Part shown: positions 16,287 through 24,023 of the stretch, piece by piece
How positions within the stretch are numbered: position 1 is the stretch's first letter
Layout of the letters: each line of letters begins with the position of its first letter
Assembly: GCA_025363455.1 (NCBI GenBank)
Contig: JANYDW010000032.1
Coordinates: 1-55,322 of the forward strand
Length of the DNA: 55,322 nucleotides
Direction: 5' to 3'
From: Oleiharenicola sp.
GTDB taxonomy: Bacteria; Verrucomicrobiota; Verrucomicrobiia; Opitutales; Opitutaceae
Notes under the pieces: generated by a model
The model's input: the letters and a program-made list of their open reading frames with translations, nothing else
Database searches by the model: none
What the model was told of the DNA's origin: nothing
Translations under genes and position numbers: made by a program

Positions 16287-18479
16287 TCACCGCAGGAACG
16301 CCTCGTGCAATCCGCCGTCGACGGTGATGACCTGACCGGTGGTTTTGCTGAGGCGCTGGGACACGAGGAGAAAATACGCCTCGGCCTGGTCGGCAAGCGT
16401 GATCGGCGCCTTGGTCAGGGTGCGGTCGGCGTAGAACTGGGCCAGTTTCTTCACGAGGGAGTCGGTCGCCTCATCATCCGTATAGGGAATATTGTATTTG
16501 GCGAGCGAACCGATGACCCGGTCGCGGGGGAACATGGCGGAACCCTGCACGACGGTGGCGGGAGCGACGCCGTTGACGCGGACCAGCGGGGAGAGCTCGA
16601 TGGCGAGTTCGCGGACGAGATGGTTGCCGGCGGCCTTCGAGACGTCGTAGGCGACGGAGCCCTTCTTGGCGACGGCGGCGTTGGCCGAGGTCGTCAAGAC
16701 GAGCGAGCCCTTGAGGCCCTGCTCCTTCCACGTCTTGTGTGCTTCGTCGCCCACGAGGTAGCTGCCGGTGACGTTGATGGCAAACGTGACGGCCCATTTA
16801 TCATCGGGGATGTGGCCGGTGGTGTCGCTCGGCACGAAGATGCCGGCGGTGACGCAGATGGAATCGAAGCCGCCGTAGGCCAGCGCGACTTCGTCGAGCA
16901 TCTTCCGGATGCTGGCGCGGTCGGTGATGTTGGCGGCGAGGCCCACGGCCGGGCCGCAATTGGAGAGGCCGGTGCCCGCGACGCCGATGCCGACGCCGTA
17001 CTTGTCGGTGATTTCCTTCGCGGTGGCCGTGGCGGCGTCGGCGTTGAGATCGACGCAGACGATGTGCGCGCCCTCCTTGACCAGGCGGTGGGCGGTTTCC
17101 TTGCCGATGCCCGAGCCGGCGCCGATGACGACGATGACCTCGCGGGCGAGTTCCTTCTCGGCGGGCATGCGCTTCAATTTGGCTTCCTCGAGCAGCCAGT
17201 ACTCGATGTCGAAGGCTTCCTGCTGCGGGAGCGCGATATATTTATCGATGGCCTCGGCGCCCCGCATGACCTCCACGGCGCAGTTGTAGAACTCGGCGGT
17301 GACGCGGCTCTCGGACTTGTCCTTGCCCCAGGCGATGAGGCCCAGGCCGGGGATGAGTACGACGGTCGGGTTCGGATCACGCATCGCCGGTGAATTGGCG
17401 TGTTTGCAGCGCTCATAGTAAGCGCGGTAGTCTTCCCGGTATTGAGCGATGCCGTCACCGAGGAGTTTCTTCAGGTCCGCCACGGATGAGACGGATGGGT
17501 CCCATGGGACGTATAGGGGTTTGATTTTTGTCCGCAGGAAGTGGTCGGGGCAGGACGTGCCCAGCTCGGCGAGGCGGGCGGCATCCTTCGAGTTCACGAA
17601 GCAGAGTATCTTGGCGTCGTCCTGGACCGTGCCGATGAAACGCTTCTCCTTCGAGACTTGGCCGCGGAGCCAGGGGAGAATGGCGGAAAAGGTCGCCCGG
17701 CGCTTCGCCTCTTCGAGCGTCTGGTACTTCGCGCCACCGAAGGCCGTGGCGTCGCCGCCCTTCGCGGCGTACTTCGCCTCGATGTAGTCGGAGGCCCGCT
17801 CGATGCAGTCGAGGGTGTAGGTGTAGCAGGCCTTCTCATTGTCGTCCCAGGAAATGAAGCCGTGCTGGCCCATCATGATGGACTTCACCTTGGGGTTCTT
17901 TTGCACGATCGCCTGCATGGCGAGGCCGAGCTCGAAGCCCGGGCGCATCCACGGCACGTAGGCCATCTCGCCAGCGAAGATTTCCTGCGTGAGCTTCTCG
18001 CAGTTGGCCGAGGCCGCGATGGCGATGACCGCGTTCGGGTGCATGTGGTCGACGTGCTTGCCCGGGATGAAGCTGTGCAGCGGCGTGTCGATCGACGAGG
18101 CGCGGGGGTTGAGGTTGAACGTGGTATGCGTGTACATGCCCACCATGTCGTCCTCCGCCTGCGACTTGAGGCCCCGGTCGGTGCGGGCGGCGTAGAGTTG
18201 CTGCAGGTCGATCAGCTTTTGCTGGTAGAGAGAGGAGAAGTTCTCGCGCGTGCTGGTGCGGAGATCACCGCCCGAGCCCTTGACCCAGAGTACCTCGGTG
18301 GGTGCGCCATCGAGCGGATCCGGTGCGGAGAGCTTCGACGACGTGTTGCCGCCGCCGGTGTTGGTGATGCGCTGGTCGCTGCCGAGCAGGTTCGAGCGGT
18401 AGACGAGGCGGCCGACGGGATCGAGGGACGCGGCCTTGGCGTCATCCCAGCCGAAGTTGACGTATTGGTAGATACTCAT
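16287..18479 (-). CDS. rhaEW: Bifunctional rhamnulose-1-phosphate aldolase / lactaldehyde dehydrogenase
   Basis: A 730-residue cytosolic fusion. Residues ~1-430 form a class II aldolase domain that splits rhamnulose-1-phosphate into dihydroxyacetone phosphate and L-lactaldehyde (NTGGGNTSSKL; SSIDTPLHSFIPGKHVDHMH with the zinc histidines). Residues ~450-730 form a short-chain dehydrogenase with VIVVIGAGSGIGKETAHRLV and the catalytic SVAYDVSKAAGNHLV (YxxxK), oxidising lactaldehyde. The size and order match the RhaEW/YuxG type found in Bacillus and other phyla. It lies between the DeoR-type regulator and rhaB on one strand. No internal repeat insertion was seen here, in contrast to rhaB. Confidence 0.95.
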   Translation of the reverse strand: MSIYQYVNFGWDDAKAASLDPVGRLVYRSNLLGSDQRITNTGGGNTSSKLSAPDPLDGAPTEVLWVKGSGGDLRTSTRENFSSLYQQKLIDLQQLYAARTDRGLKSQAEDDMVGMYTHTTFNLNPRASSIDTPLHSFIPGKHVDHMHPNAVIAIAASANCEKLTQEIFAGEMAYVPWMRPGFELGLAMQAIVQKNPKVKSIMMGQHGFISWDDNEKACYTYTLDCIERASDYIEAKYAAKGGDATAFGGAKYQTLEEAKRRATFSAILPWLRGQVSKEKRFIGTVQDDAKILCFVNSKDAARLAELGTSCPDHFLRTKIKPLYVPWDPSVSSVADLKKLLGDGIAQYREDYRAYYERCKHANSPAMRDPNPTVVLIPGLGLIAWGKDKSESRVTAEFYNCAVEVMRGAEAIDKYIALPQQEAFDIEYWLLEEAKLKRMPAEKELAREVIVVIGAGSGIGKETAHRLVKEGAHIVCVDLNADAATATAKEITDKYGVGIGVAGTGLSNCGPAVGLAANITDRASIRKMLDEVALAYGGFDSICVTAGIFVPSDTTGHIPDDKWAVTFAINVTGSYLVGDEAHKTWKEQGLKGSLVLTTSANAAVAKKGSVAYDVSKAAGNHLVRELAIELSPLVRVNGVAPATVVQGSAMFPRDRVIGSLAKYNIPYTDDEATDSLVKKLAQFYADRTLTKAPITLADQAEAYFLLVSQRLSKTTGQVITVDGGLHEAFLR

Positions 18480-18518
18480 AAGAAAAAGGCGAATTGAGAG
18501 GGAAAATGAAGGGATTGG

Positions 18519-18655
18519 TTAGCCAGAGAAGGCACAAAGGCGCAGAAGGATTGGCCACGAAAAACACGAGGAACACAAAAAGACGGAGTCGATCCCATCG
18601 ATCGATCAGGTCCGAATCTTTTTGTGTTCTTTGTGTTTTTCGTGGCCATAAATGT
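18519..18655. repeat. Nested palindromic element N4 (deoR-rhaEW gap)
   Basis: Arms TGGCCACGAAAAACACGAGG and TTGTGTTTTTCGTGGCCATA surround a central CGATCGATC-type spacer. It is the same outer-arm family as N1 and N2. Confidence 0.85.
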
Positions 18656-18672
18656 CTTGTTGCTCGGGTTGG

Positions 18673-19455
18673 TTACCGGGACGTGATCAGCCGGTCGGGT
18701 TTTAGGGCGAGGCCGGCGGCGGCGAGCTTGGCGGGGGTCGCGTCGGTGACGAGCGTGCCGAGCTGGTTCCAGCCGGCGACGCGGTGCGGGGTGACGCGGC
18801 CGAGCTTGGTCGCATCGAGGCAGAAATAAGCCGCGGTCGTGTGCCGCAGCACGGCCTGCTGGAAGGCTGCGATGTCCGCGTGGGAGTTGGTGACCCCCTT
18901 GTCGTCCATCCCCTCCCCGCCCAGGAAGGCGGCCGCAAAGCGCCACCCCGCCAGTGCGCGCACGGCGTCGGCTCCGAGCAGGACGGCCTGACGGTGCAGA
19001 AAAGTGCCACCGAGCACGTGCAGGTCGAGGCCCCGGGCCCCGCCCAGCATGGTGGCGACCGGCAAGCTGTTGGTTACGACCGTCAGGCCCGTGAGGTCGC
19101 CGCGCCGAAGCAGGAGGCGGGCAATCGCCGAGACCGTGGTGCCGGCGTCGAGAAAAATAGTGCCACTGCGTGGGCAGCGCCCCAGCGCGGCAGCGGCAAT
19201 GCGGCCCTTGGCGGTGCGGGCGCGGCCTGAACGCTCGCCGAGCGAGGCGAAGGAGGCGTTGTAGTCGGCGAGGGCCCCGCCGTGCGTGCGCGTGATGTGC
19301 CCGTTGGCCGCCACGACCGACAGGTCCCGGCGGGCGGTGGCCTCGGACACCCCCAGCCGCCGGCAGATCTCCCCCACCGGCAAAAAACCATCGGTGCGGA
19401 TCAGGCCGCGCAATTGCTCGTGGCGGCGATCGACGATGTGGCGGGGGACGCGCAT
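18673..19455 (-). CDS. DeoR/GlpR-family transcriptional regulator
   Basis: A 260-residue regulator. The N-terminal DeoR winged helix-turn-helix spans about residues 10-60 (FLPVGEICRRLGVSEATARR; NGHITRTHGGAL). A DeoRC sugar-phosphate sensor follows (GTIFLDAGTTVSAIARLLLR; TVVTNSLPVATML; DATKLGRVTPHRVA). It is first in the run that continues to rhaEW, rhaB and rhaA, so it probably represses this operon and itself and is released by a rhamnose-pathway phosphate. A perfect inverted repeat at 19481-19504, 25 bases before the start codon, is the obvious operator. The start is ATG 19455 (MRVPRHIVDRRHEQLRGLIR). Confidence 0.92.
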   Translation of the reverse strand: MRVPRHIVDRRHEQLRGLIRTDGFLPVGEICRRLGVSEATARRDLSVVAANGHITRTHGGALADYNASFASLGERSGRARTAKGRIAAAALGRCPRSGTIFLDAGTTVSAIARLLLRRGDLTGLTVVTNSLPVATMLGGARGLDLHVLGGTFLHRQAVLLGADAVRALAGWRFAAAFLGGEGMDDKGVTNSHADIAAFQQAVLRHTTAAYFCLDATKLGRVTPHRVAGWNQLGTLVTDATPAKLAAAGLALKPDRLITSR

Positions 19456-19480
19456 GAAAAGGACGGCGACGGTCCGGATT

Positions 19481-19504
19481 TATATGATTGGAGTCAATCA
19501 TATA
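19481..19504 (-). promoter_or_regulatory. Perfect inverted repeat, candidate DeoR operator
   Basis: TATATGATTG-GAGT-CAATCATATA has perfect 10-base arms around 4 bases. It lies 25 bases upstream of the regulator start codon, a position where a bound repressor would block transcription of the rha operon. Binding is inferred. Confidence 0.78.
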
Positions 19505-19539
19505 TCCCCGGGCCTGTTTTCGGAGCGTCCGAATGGGTC

Positions 19540-19723
19540 CGTCCCCGTAGGAGCGGCTTTATGCCGCGATGATTGCCCGCCGACATTCGGGGCGGGGCGG
19601 AAAGCCCCTCCTGCATCCAACACACCCCGTCGCTTCGCGCCACCCCTCTTCCTAGAGGGGAATCAATCGTGGGTGGTTACTGATCCCCTCTAGGAAGAGG
19701 GGTGCCCGCAGGGCGGGGTGTGT
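19540..19723. repeat. Composite repeat with element E2 (left copy of a direct pair)
   Basis: A GTAGGAGCGGCTTTATGCCG-type palindrome is followed by E2 (19620-19723). E2 has a left arm ACACACCCCGTCGCTTCGCG ending CTTCCTAGAGGGG and a right arm CCCCTCTAGGAAGAGGGGTG ending GGGCGGGGTGTGT. The unit AAAGCCCCTCCTGCATCC plus E2 plus TAGGCGCC recurs at 20396-20545. Confidence 0.88.
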
Positions 19724-19766
19724 AGGCGCCTTACGTCGAGCGGGCCTTTCATGCCGCTTCTAACCC

Positions 19767-20333
19767 TTACTTCCTTGCCCGAAGGGCGATAAAGGCCACC
19801 GCACAGGGCTTCTTCGTGTTCCAGTCTCCCTGCAGGTGCCAGCGCGTCACCTTGCTCCAGTTCATTTCGCTGTCCTTCCCCTTCTCGCCGGGGTTGAGTT
19901 TGAAATCCGCCTTCCGGGCCCGAACCCAAACCGGCTGTCCGGGAGCCAGCTGGTCGATCGCAATGCGCGCCGTGAACTGCGTGCCATCAGCGTCGTTGAG
20001 TGCAATCGTGACCTGCGGGACCTCGTTGCCCGGCACCACGGCGAGGGCGAGCTCGATATCGGTCACGGCGGTGAGATCAAGTTCCGACCCGAGGTCGTGA
20101 CCGAAGCCACCGGCTCCCTGCGCGCCCTTGGCGCCGAGCACGATCAGGCCGCTCTTGGTTACCGCGACCTTTTTCTCCCAGGTGCCATATTGGAAAATGG
20201 CCGCGGTGTCGGTCCGCAGATCGGCGATGCTGAGTGTGTCATCGGCCGCAGGCTTGGCGGGGTCGGCAGCATCCAAGCCGGACGCCAGCAGCAGACCGCA
20301 GGAAAACAGGATGATGTGGGGCAGGTTTTTCAT
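19767..20333 (-). CDS. Secreted hypothetical protein between direct repeats
   Basis: A 188-residue exported protein with a good signal peptide (MKNLPHIILFSCGLLLASGL, DAA). The mature part looks like a small beta-rich domain (IFQYGTWEKKVAVTKSGLIV; DIELALAVVPGNEVPQVTIA; WSKVTRWHLQGDWNTKKPCA) resembling carbohydrate-binding or heparinase-associated jelly-roll folds, but no family is certain. The start is ATG 20333; the longer frame to 20426 reads into a repeat and is rejected. The gene is bracketed by two nearly identical ~150 bp direct repeats (19540-19735 and 20396-20545), a layout that would let it be gained or lost by recombination. Confidence 0.75.
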   Translation of the reverse strand: MKNLPHIILFSCGLLLASGLDAADPAKPAADDTLSIADLRTDTAAIFQYGTWEKKVAVTKSGLIVLGAKGAQGAGGFGHDLGSELDLTAVTDIELALAVVPGNEVPQVTIALNDADGTQFTARIAIDQLAPGQPVWVRARKADFKLNPGEKGKDSEMNWSKVTRWHLQGDWNTKKPCAVAFIALRARK

Positions 20334-20395
20334 GAGAGGTGATGACCTAGTCACTACCGGCTGATCGGAGCAGGACAAATGCTTGCAGCATTTGG

Positions 20396-20545
20396 GTCGG
20401 GGCGTAAAGCCCCTCCTGCATCCCACACACCCCGTCGCATTGCGCCACCCCTCTTCCTAGAGGGGAACCAATCCTGCGCGGTCACTAGTCCCCTCTATGA
20501 AGAGGGGTGCCCGCAGGGCGGGGTGTGTAGGCGCCCTACGTCGAA
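20396..20545. repeat. Composite repeat with element E3 (right copy of a direct pair)
   Basis: GTCGGGGCGTAAAGCCCCTC, CTGCATCC, then E3 (20424-20528), then TAGGCGCCCTACGTCGA. It parallels 19540-19735. Its distal end supplies the TAG stop codon of the UxaA-family gene at 20536. Confidence 0.88.
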
Positions 20546-23286
20546 ACCCCCAACAACCCCCGGGCGAGTTGGAAATCCACGAAGCCGCCGGCGGTCGAGG
20601 CCGTCACGTAGTCCCCTCGCGCCGTGGCGATAACCATCGCCAACAAAGGACCGAGGTCGGACTCGCCGGTGAGCACATGGTCGACTTCGTCCCGAGCCGC
20701 GACCTGGTGGGGGGATTGCGCGACCTGGATTACCGGCACCAGCGGGTGGCCCTGCTGCGGCGTCTCGGAGATAAGTCCGACAAACACCTGTGCCCCGCAG
20801 GCGCCGAGGCCGGTGAGGTTCTCAACCCAGTGGACGGTGTCCGTCGCCACCACATGCAACCCCGGTCGCTCGAGTGGCTGACCGTAAGCCAGCGTGGCGT
20901 GCGGGACGACCGCGCCAAGGACGCGAGCCCGAAAAATCGAGTCGGCCAGCAGGGCATCGGCCTCCGGCACCAGCACCGAACCGCCACCGGCCAGGACGCA
21001 ATGGGCAAGTTCGCCCAAAACGGTGGCCGCGAGTCCGCCAACGGCCCCAGCGCTTAACAAGCCGAGATTGAAGCCGCCGAATCCGGTCGGGACGCGGGTG
21101 GTGGCCGGCCGGTTGGCCGTGGCGCGTTCGAACCACGCCGCGACATTGGCAATCGCCTTGTCGATACCGCCGTCGAGCTGGACGCTGGCCCAGCCGAAAC
21201 GGTCGAGCGGGAGCTGAGCCGCCTCGAATTGCCGGCGCATGGCGTCGTTCGGGATTTTTTCGCAACCGTGCTCGAGCAGCAGCGCCGCGGCGACGTTCGG
21301 GTGCGTGGCGTAGCCGCGGTAGGTGCGATAGAGCGTGTGATACATCGTCTCGCCGCCGAAGCCGCAGCCTTCGGAGTGCGCCAGCGCAACGAAGCGGTCG
21401 ATACCGGCGGCACGGGCTAGACCAGAATCGTTCATCCGGGCGGCCGCCAGCCTCGCGATCTGGGCCGAGCACATGCTCGTCGGCAGGACAAGGCCGACGC
21501 GCTCGGTGGCGAAACGATTACCGTTGGGAAAAAGGTGGAGCGCGGCCTCCGGACGCGCTTCGTTCGGAGAACCCGTCCTCCCCGCGACAAGCTCGGGGTC
21601 CTGAGCCCGTCGAACGGAGAGGCCGGGTTCCACCAGGGGCTTTCCGTCCGGCGCCGTGCGCGCGCGGATGGCGGCGAGCTGCGAAGAGTCGGTCTGCCGC
21701 CAGTCGCGCCAGAGCGAGACCTGCGAGTGTCCCGCGTGCTCGCCCTTGGTTTTCAGGCCCGAGGCGGTGGTCACAACGTGGTCGAAGGCCTCCGCCGCCA
21801 GCGCCGCCATCGGTTCGCCGTCGAGGTAGCGCCCGGCGTTGAGATCCATCTCGTGCTCCAACAGCTGGTGGCGCCGCGTGGTGGTGGTGATCTTGAGCGT
21901 CGGTACAAACGGGAAGTTCGTGATCGAGCCGTTGCCCGTGGCGAAGAGGAAGAGGTTGCAGCCCGCGCCGACCTGCCCGGCGATACCCTCAAGGTCGTTG
22001 CCCGGGCTGTTCATGAAGTAGAACCCCGGCGCACCGAGCGGGACGGCATAATCAATCACGTGGTCGATCCGGGTGCGCGGGTCCTTCTTGTGCACCGCGC
22101 CCAGCGACTTGAGCGTGATGTTGTAGAGGCCGCGGAATTTGTTTCCGGCGGAAGGATTGCTTTCCGGGGTGACGCCATGCCAGGACAGCCGCTCCTTGAA
22201 GGCCGCGATGTAATGCAACACCGCCAGCGCGGTGGCGAGGTCGCGGATGTTGCGCATGACATAGGCCTCGGCGCCCGAGAGCTCGTCGGTCTCGCACAGT
22301 ACCCCGATGCCCCCGTGCCGCAGCAGCTCGTGCACGATCGCCCCGGCCAGCGGATTGCCCGACACGCCCGAGAAGGCGTCCGACCCGCCGCACTGCAGGG
22401 CGATGCGAAGGCCGGACAGCGGCTCGGGCGTACGCTGCTGGGCGGAGACTTCCGGCAGCCAGCGCCGCACGATGGCCTCGCCTGCGGCGAGACCCGCGGC
22501 CAGGCCTGCGCGCAGGCTCAAAAACTCGTGCGGCACATCGGCCAGCGGGTAACCGCGTTTGGTCAAGAAGTCGCGGAGCCGGTCGTTGTTGACCGGCTCG
22601 ACGCCGAAATCCACCGCAAGCACGGCGCCGACGTTCGGGTGCACCATGAAGCCCGCCAGCGCCCGCAGCACCTCCTCGGCATTGTTCGGCTCACCCAGGC
22701 CTCCGCCCTCCGTGTGCGCCACCGCCACGATGCCATCGAGCGAGGGATGCACGCGCGCCAGCGGCTGCAGCCGCGCCGCGAGCTGGCGGACGAAGCTCGC
22801 GGTGCGCGACGTCGTGCCGAGGATGACGATGGTGTTGCGCGTGCCAACGCCGCGACGGCCCGGCCGCCGGTAACCTTGAAACGTCCGCGGCGCCGCGACG
22901 AGTTCCACCGGCGGCCCCGGCCGGAACGTCGCCTCGTCGAGTTCATATGGCTCGAGATAATCGGCAAAATTCGGCTGCTCCGGCAGCGGCACCCCGAGGC
23001 GACGCACAGCCAGCGCGTCGAGCATCGAGCGGTTGCACACGTAGTCGGCCGGCGCGATGGGCCCGAGCGCGTGCCCAAACGGCAGGCCCCACGACAACAG
23101 CGCCTCGCCGGCCGCGATCGGCCGAACAGCAAAACGATGCCCCTCCAGCACGCAGGACGCAAGCGGGCGGACCACGCCCCCGATCTCGACCAGCGTGCCC
23201 GCCTCGAGCCGCCGGATGGCGATCGCCACGTTGTCCCCCGCTGCGGGCAATCGACCGACGGCGGAAAGGGGCAGCGGGGTGGACAT
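20536..23286 (-). CDS. Enlarged UxaA-family (altronate/galactarate) dehydratase
   Basis: A 916-residue cytosolic protein; ordinary UxaA enzymes are about 500. Residues ~15-90 form an SAF-like domain and ~150-540 a complete dehydratase core (RRGVGTRNTIVILGTTSRTA; VAHTEGGGLGEPNNAEEVL; ALQCGGSDAFSGVSGNPLAG; GFYFMNSPGNDLEGIAGQVG). A second partial copy of the GD_AH start follows from ~590 (VGLVLPTSMCSAQIARLAAA; VALAHSEGCGFGGETMYHTL; THPNVAAALLLEHGCEKIPN), then a novel C-terminal part. The linker at ~551-584 is encoded by a palindromic repeat, and the stop codon lies in repeat E3. The start is ATG 23286. The substrate is probably an aldonate or aldarate made from pectic sugars; kdgD nearby supports this. 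Confidence 0.85.
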   Translation of the reverse strand: MSTPLPLSAVGRLPAAGDNVAIAIRRLEAGTLVEIGGVVRPLASCVLEGHRFAVRPIAAGEALLSWGLPFGHALGPIAPADYVCNRSMLDALAVRRLGVPLPEQPNFADYLEPYELDEATFRPGPPVELVAAPRTFQGYRRPGRRGVGTRNTIVILGTTSRTASFVRQLAARLQPLARVHPSLDGIVAVAHTEGGGLGEPNNAEEVLRALAGFMVHPNVGAVLAVDFGVEPVNNDRLRDFLTKRGYPLADVPHEFLSLRAGLAAGLAAGEAIVRRWLPEVSAQQRTPEPLSGLRIALQCGGSDAFSGVSGNPLAGAIVHELLRHGGIGVLCETDELSGAEAYVMRNIRDLATALAVLHYIAAFKERLSWHGVTPESNPSAGNKFRGLYNITLKSLGAVHKKDPRTRIDHVIDYAVPLGAPGFYFMNSPGNDLEGIAGQVGAGCNLFLFATGNGSITNFPFVPTLKITTTTRRHQLLEHEMDLNAGRYLDGEPMAALAAEAFDHVVTTASGLKTKGEHAGHSQVSLWRDWRQTDSSQLAAIRARTAPDGKPLVEPGLSVRRAQDPELVAGRTGSPNEARPEAALHLFPNGNRFATERVGLVLPTSMCSAQIARLAAARMNDSGLARAAGIDRFVALAHSEGCGFGGETMYHTLYRTYRGYATHPNVAAALLLEHGCEKIPNDAMRRQFEAAQLPLDRFGWASVQLDGGIDKAIANVAAWFERATANRPATTRVPTGFGGFNLGLLSAGAVGGLAATVLGELAHCVLAGGGSVLVPEADALLADSIFRARVLGAVVPHATLAYGQPLERPGLHVVATDTVHWVENLTGLGACGAQVFVGLISETPQQGHPLVPVIQVAQSPHQVAARDEVDHVLTGESDLGPLLAMVIATARGDYVTASTAGGFVDFQLARGLLGVST
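21534..21634. repeat. In-frame palindromic element inside the UxaA-family gene
   Basis: Arms GGTGGAGCGCGGCCTCCG and CGGAGAGGCCGGGTTCCACC enclose GACAAGCTCGGGGTCCTGAG. The same words occur in intergenic copies near 2550 and 10530-10600. It encodes the linker between the two UxaA-like modules. Confidence 0.85.
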
Positions 23287-23387
23287 GAAGACAGGGTAGT
23301 CCTGCCGAACCACGAGTCATGGCGAAAATGCGTTCTTTTTCGCAGGTTTCGCACGGGACGACCCACCCACCCCGGTCCCGCGGCCGC

Positions 23388-23473
23388 GGGACCACCCCAC
23401 TTCATAGAGGGATTCAAACTTCGCTCCAGAGATCCCCTCTATCAAGAGGGGTGCCCGGCAGGGCGGGGTGTGT
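23388..23473. repeat. Palindromic element E4 at the 3' side of DUF559
   Basis: A degenerate left arm (CACCCCACTTCATAGAGGG) and a right arm (CCCCTCTATCAAGAGGGGTG, then GGGCGGGGTGTGT). The right arm encodes the last ~20 residues and lies over the stop codon of the DUF559 gene. Confidence 0.85.
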
Positions 23474-23851
23474 TGGCTCGGGTATATTCGTCGTCAGTCG
23501 ATTCGCGACAATCCACCTGTCGATGCCCAATACAACGCCGTCGAGATTACGCCGGACTTCACGATCAGGAAACCGCAGAAATCGGATGCCGAGTGCCTCC
23601 AAGCCTGCTTGCCTTGCATCGTCTTCCGGTCCCTTGAGCTTGTGGCTGCAACCATCGATTTCCACAGCCAGCATCAGGTCGTTCGAAAAAAAATCCAAGA
23701 TGTAGCGGTTCACCGGTTTTTGGCGGTGGAAATCGAATCCACCCCGCTGGCCGCCTTTAAGTTTTTGCCACAGGATAATCTCGGACACCGTGCTGTGATT
23801 TCGCAGTTCACGCGCGAGCCTTTGAAGGCCCGGGTCGTCCCACAGTTTCAC
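23414..23851 (-). CDS. DUF559 (Vsr-like) endonuclease-fold protein
   Basis: A 145-residue protein of the DUF559 family, a restriction-endonuclease-like fold related to very-short-patch repair nuclease. The core motif is visible: FHRQKPVNRYILDFFSNDL, then LAVEIDGCSHKLKG (candidate catalytic Asp53, Glu64, Asp66 and His70), and GLEALGIRFLRFPDREV. Residues 1-30 form the usual helical lead-in (STVSEIILWQKLKGGQRGGF). The start is a GTG at 23851. The last ~20 residues (EPTHPALPGTPLDRGDLWSE) are read from repeat E4. Repeat arm E5 lies ~40 bases upstream of the start in inverted orientation, so the gene is bracketed by inward-facing arms. Nuclease activity and a role in repeat movement are inference. 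Confidence 0.88.
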   Translation of the reverse strand: MKLWDDPGLQRLARELRNHSTVSEIILWQKLKGGQRGGFDFHRQKPVNRYILDFFSNDLMLAVEIDGCSHKLKGPEDDARQAGLEALGIRFLRFPDREVRRNLDGVVLGIDRWIVANRLTTNIPEPTHPALPGTPLDRGDLWSEV

Positions 23852-23888
23852 CTGCAGAGCCTCCCTGGATTCTATCCGCAGCGCAAGA

Positions 23889-23930
23889 ACACACCCCGTC
23901 GCTTCGCGCCACCCCTCTTCCTAGAGGGGA
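23889..23930. repeat. Half element E5 at the 5' side of DUF559
   Basis: ACACACCCCGTCGCTTCGCG, CCACCCCTCTTCCTAGAGGGG: only the left arm of the family, without a right arm. With the right arm of E4 it forms terminal inverted arms around the DUF559 gene. Confidence 0.88.
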
Positions 23931-24023
23931 TCTTTATACCGTTCACCGGTGAAAGACGCAACCGGCTCGGCACTTGCCATCGATCGGGCGGCCCGCACGC
24001 TCGGGCGCAACCCCTCGCACCCC

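Noticed and set aside
19620..20528. CRISPR-like repeated units
   Set aside because: Units are long hairpins with no regular spacing or unique spacers of constant length, and no cas genes are present.
21535..23637. 700-residue plus-strand open frame opposite the UxaA-family gene
   Set aside because: Arg-rich shadow without domains; the minus-strand gene is well supported.
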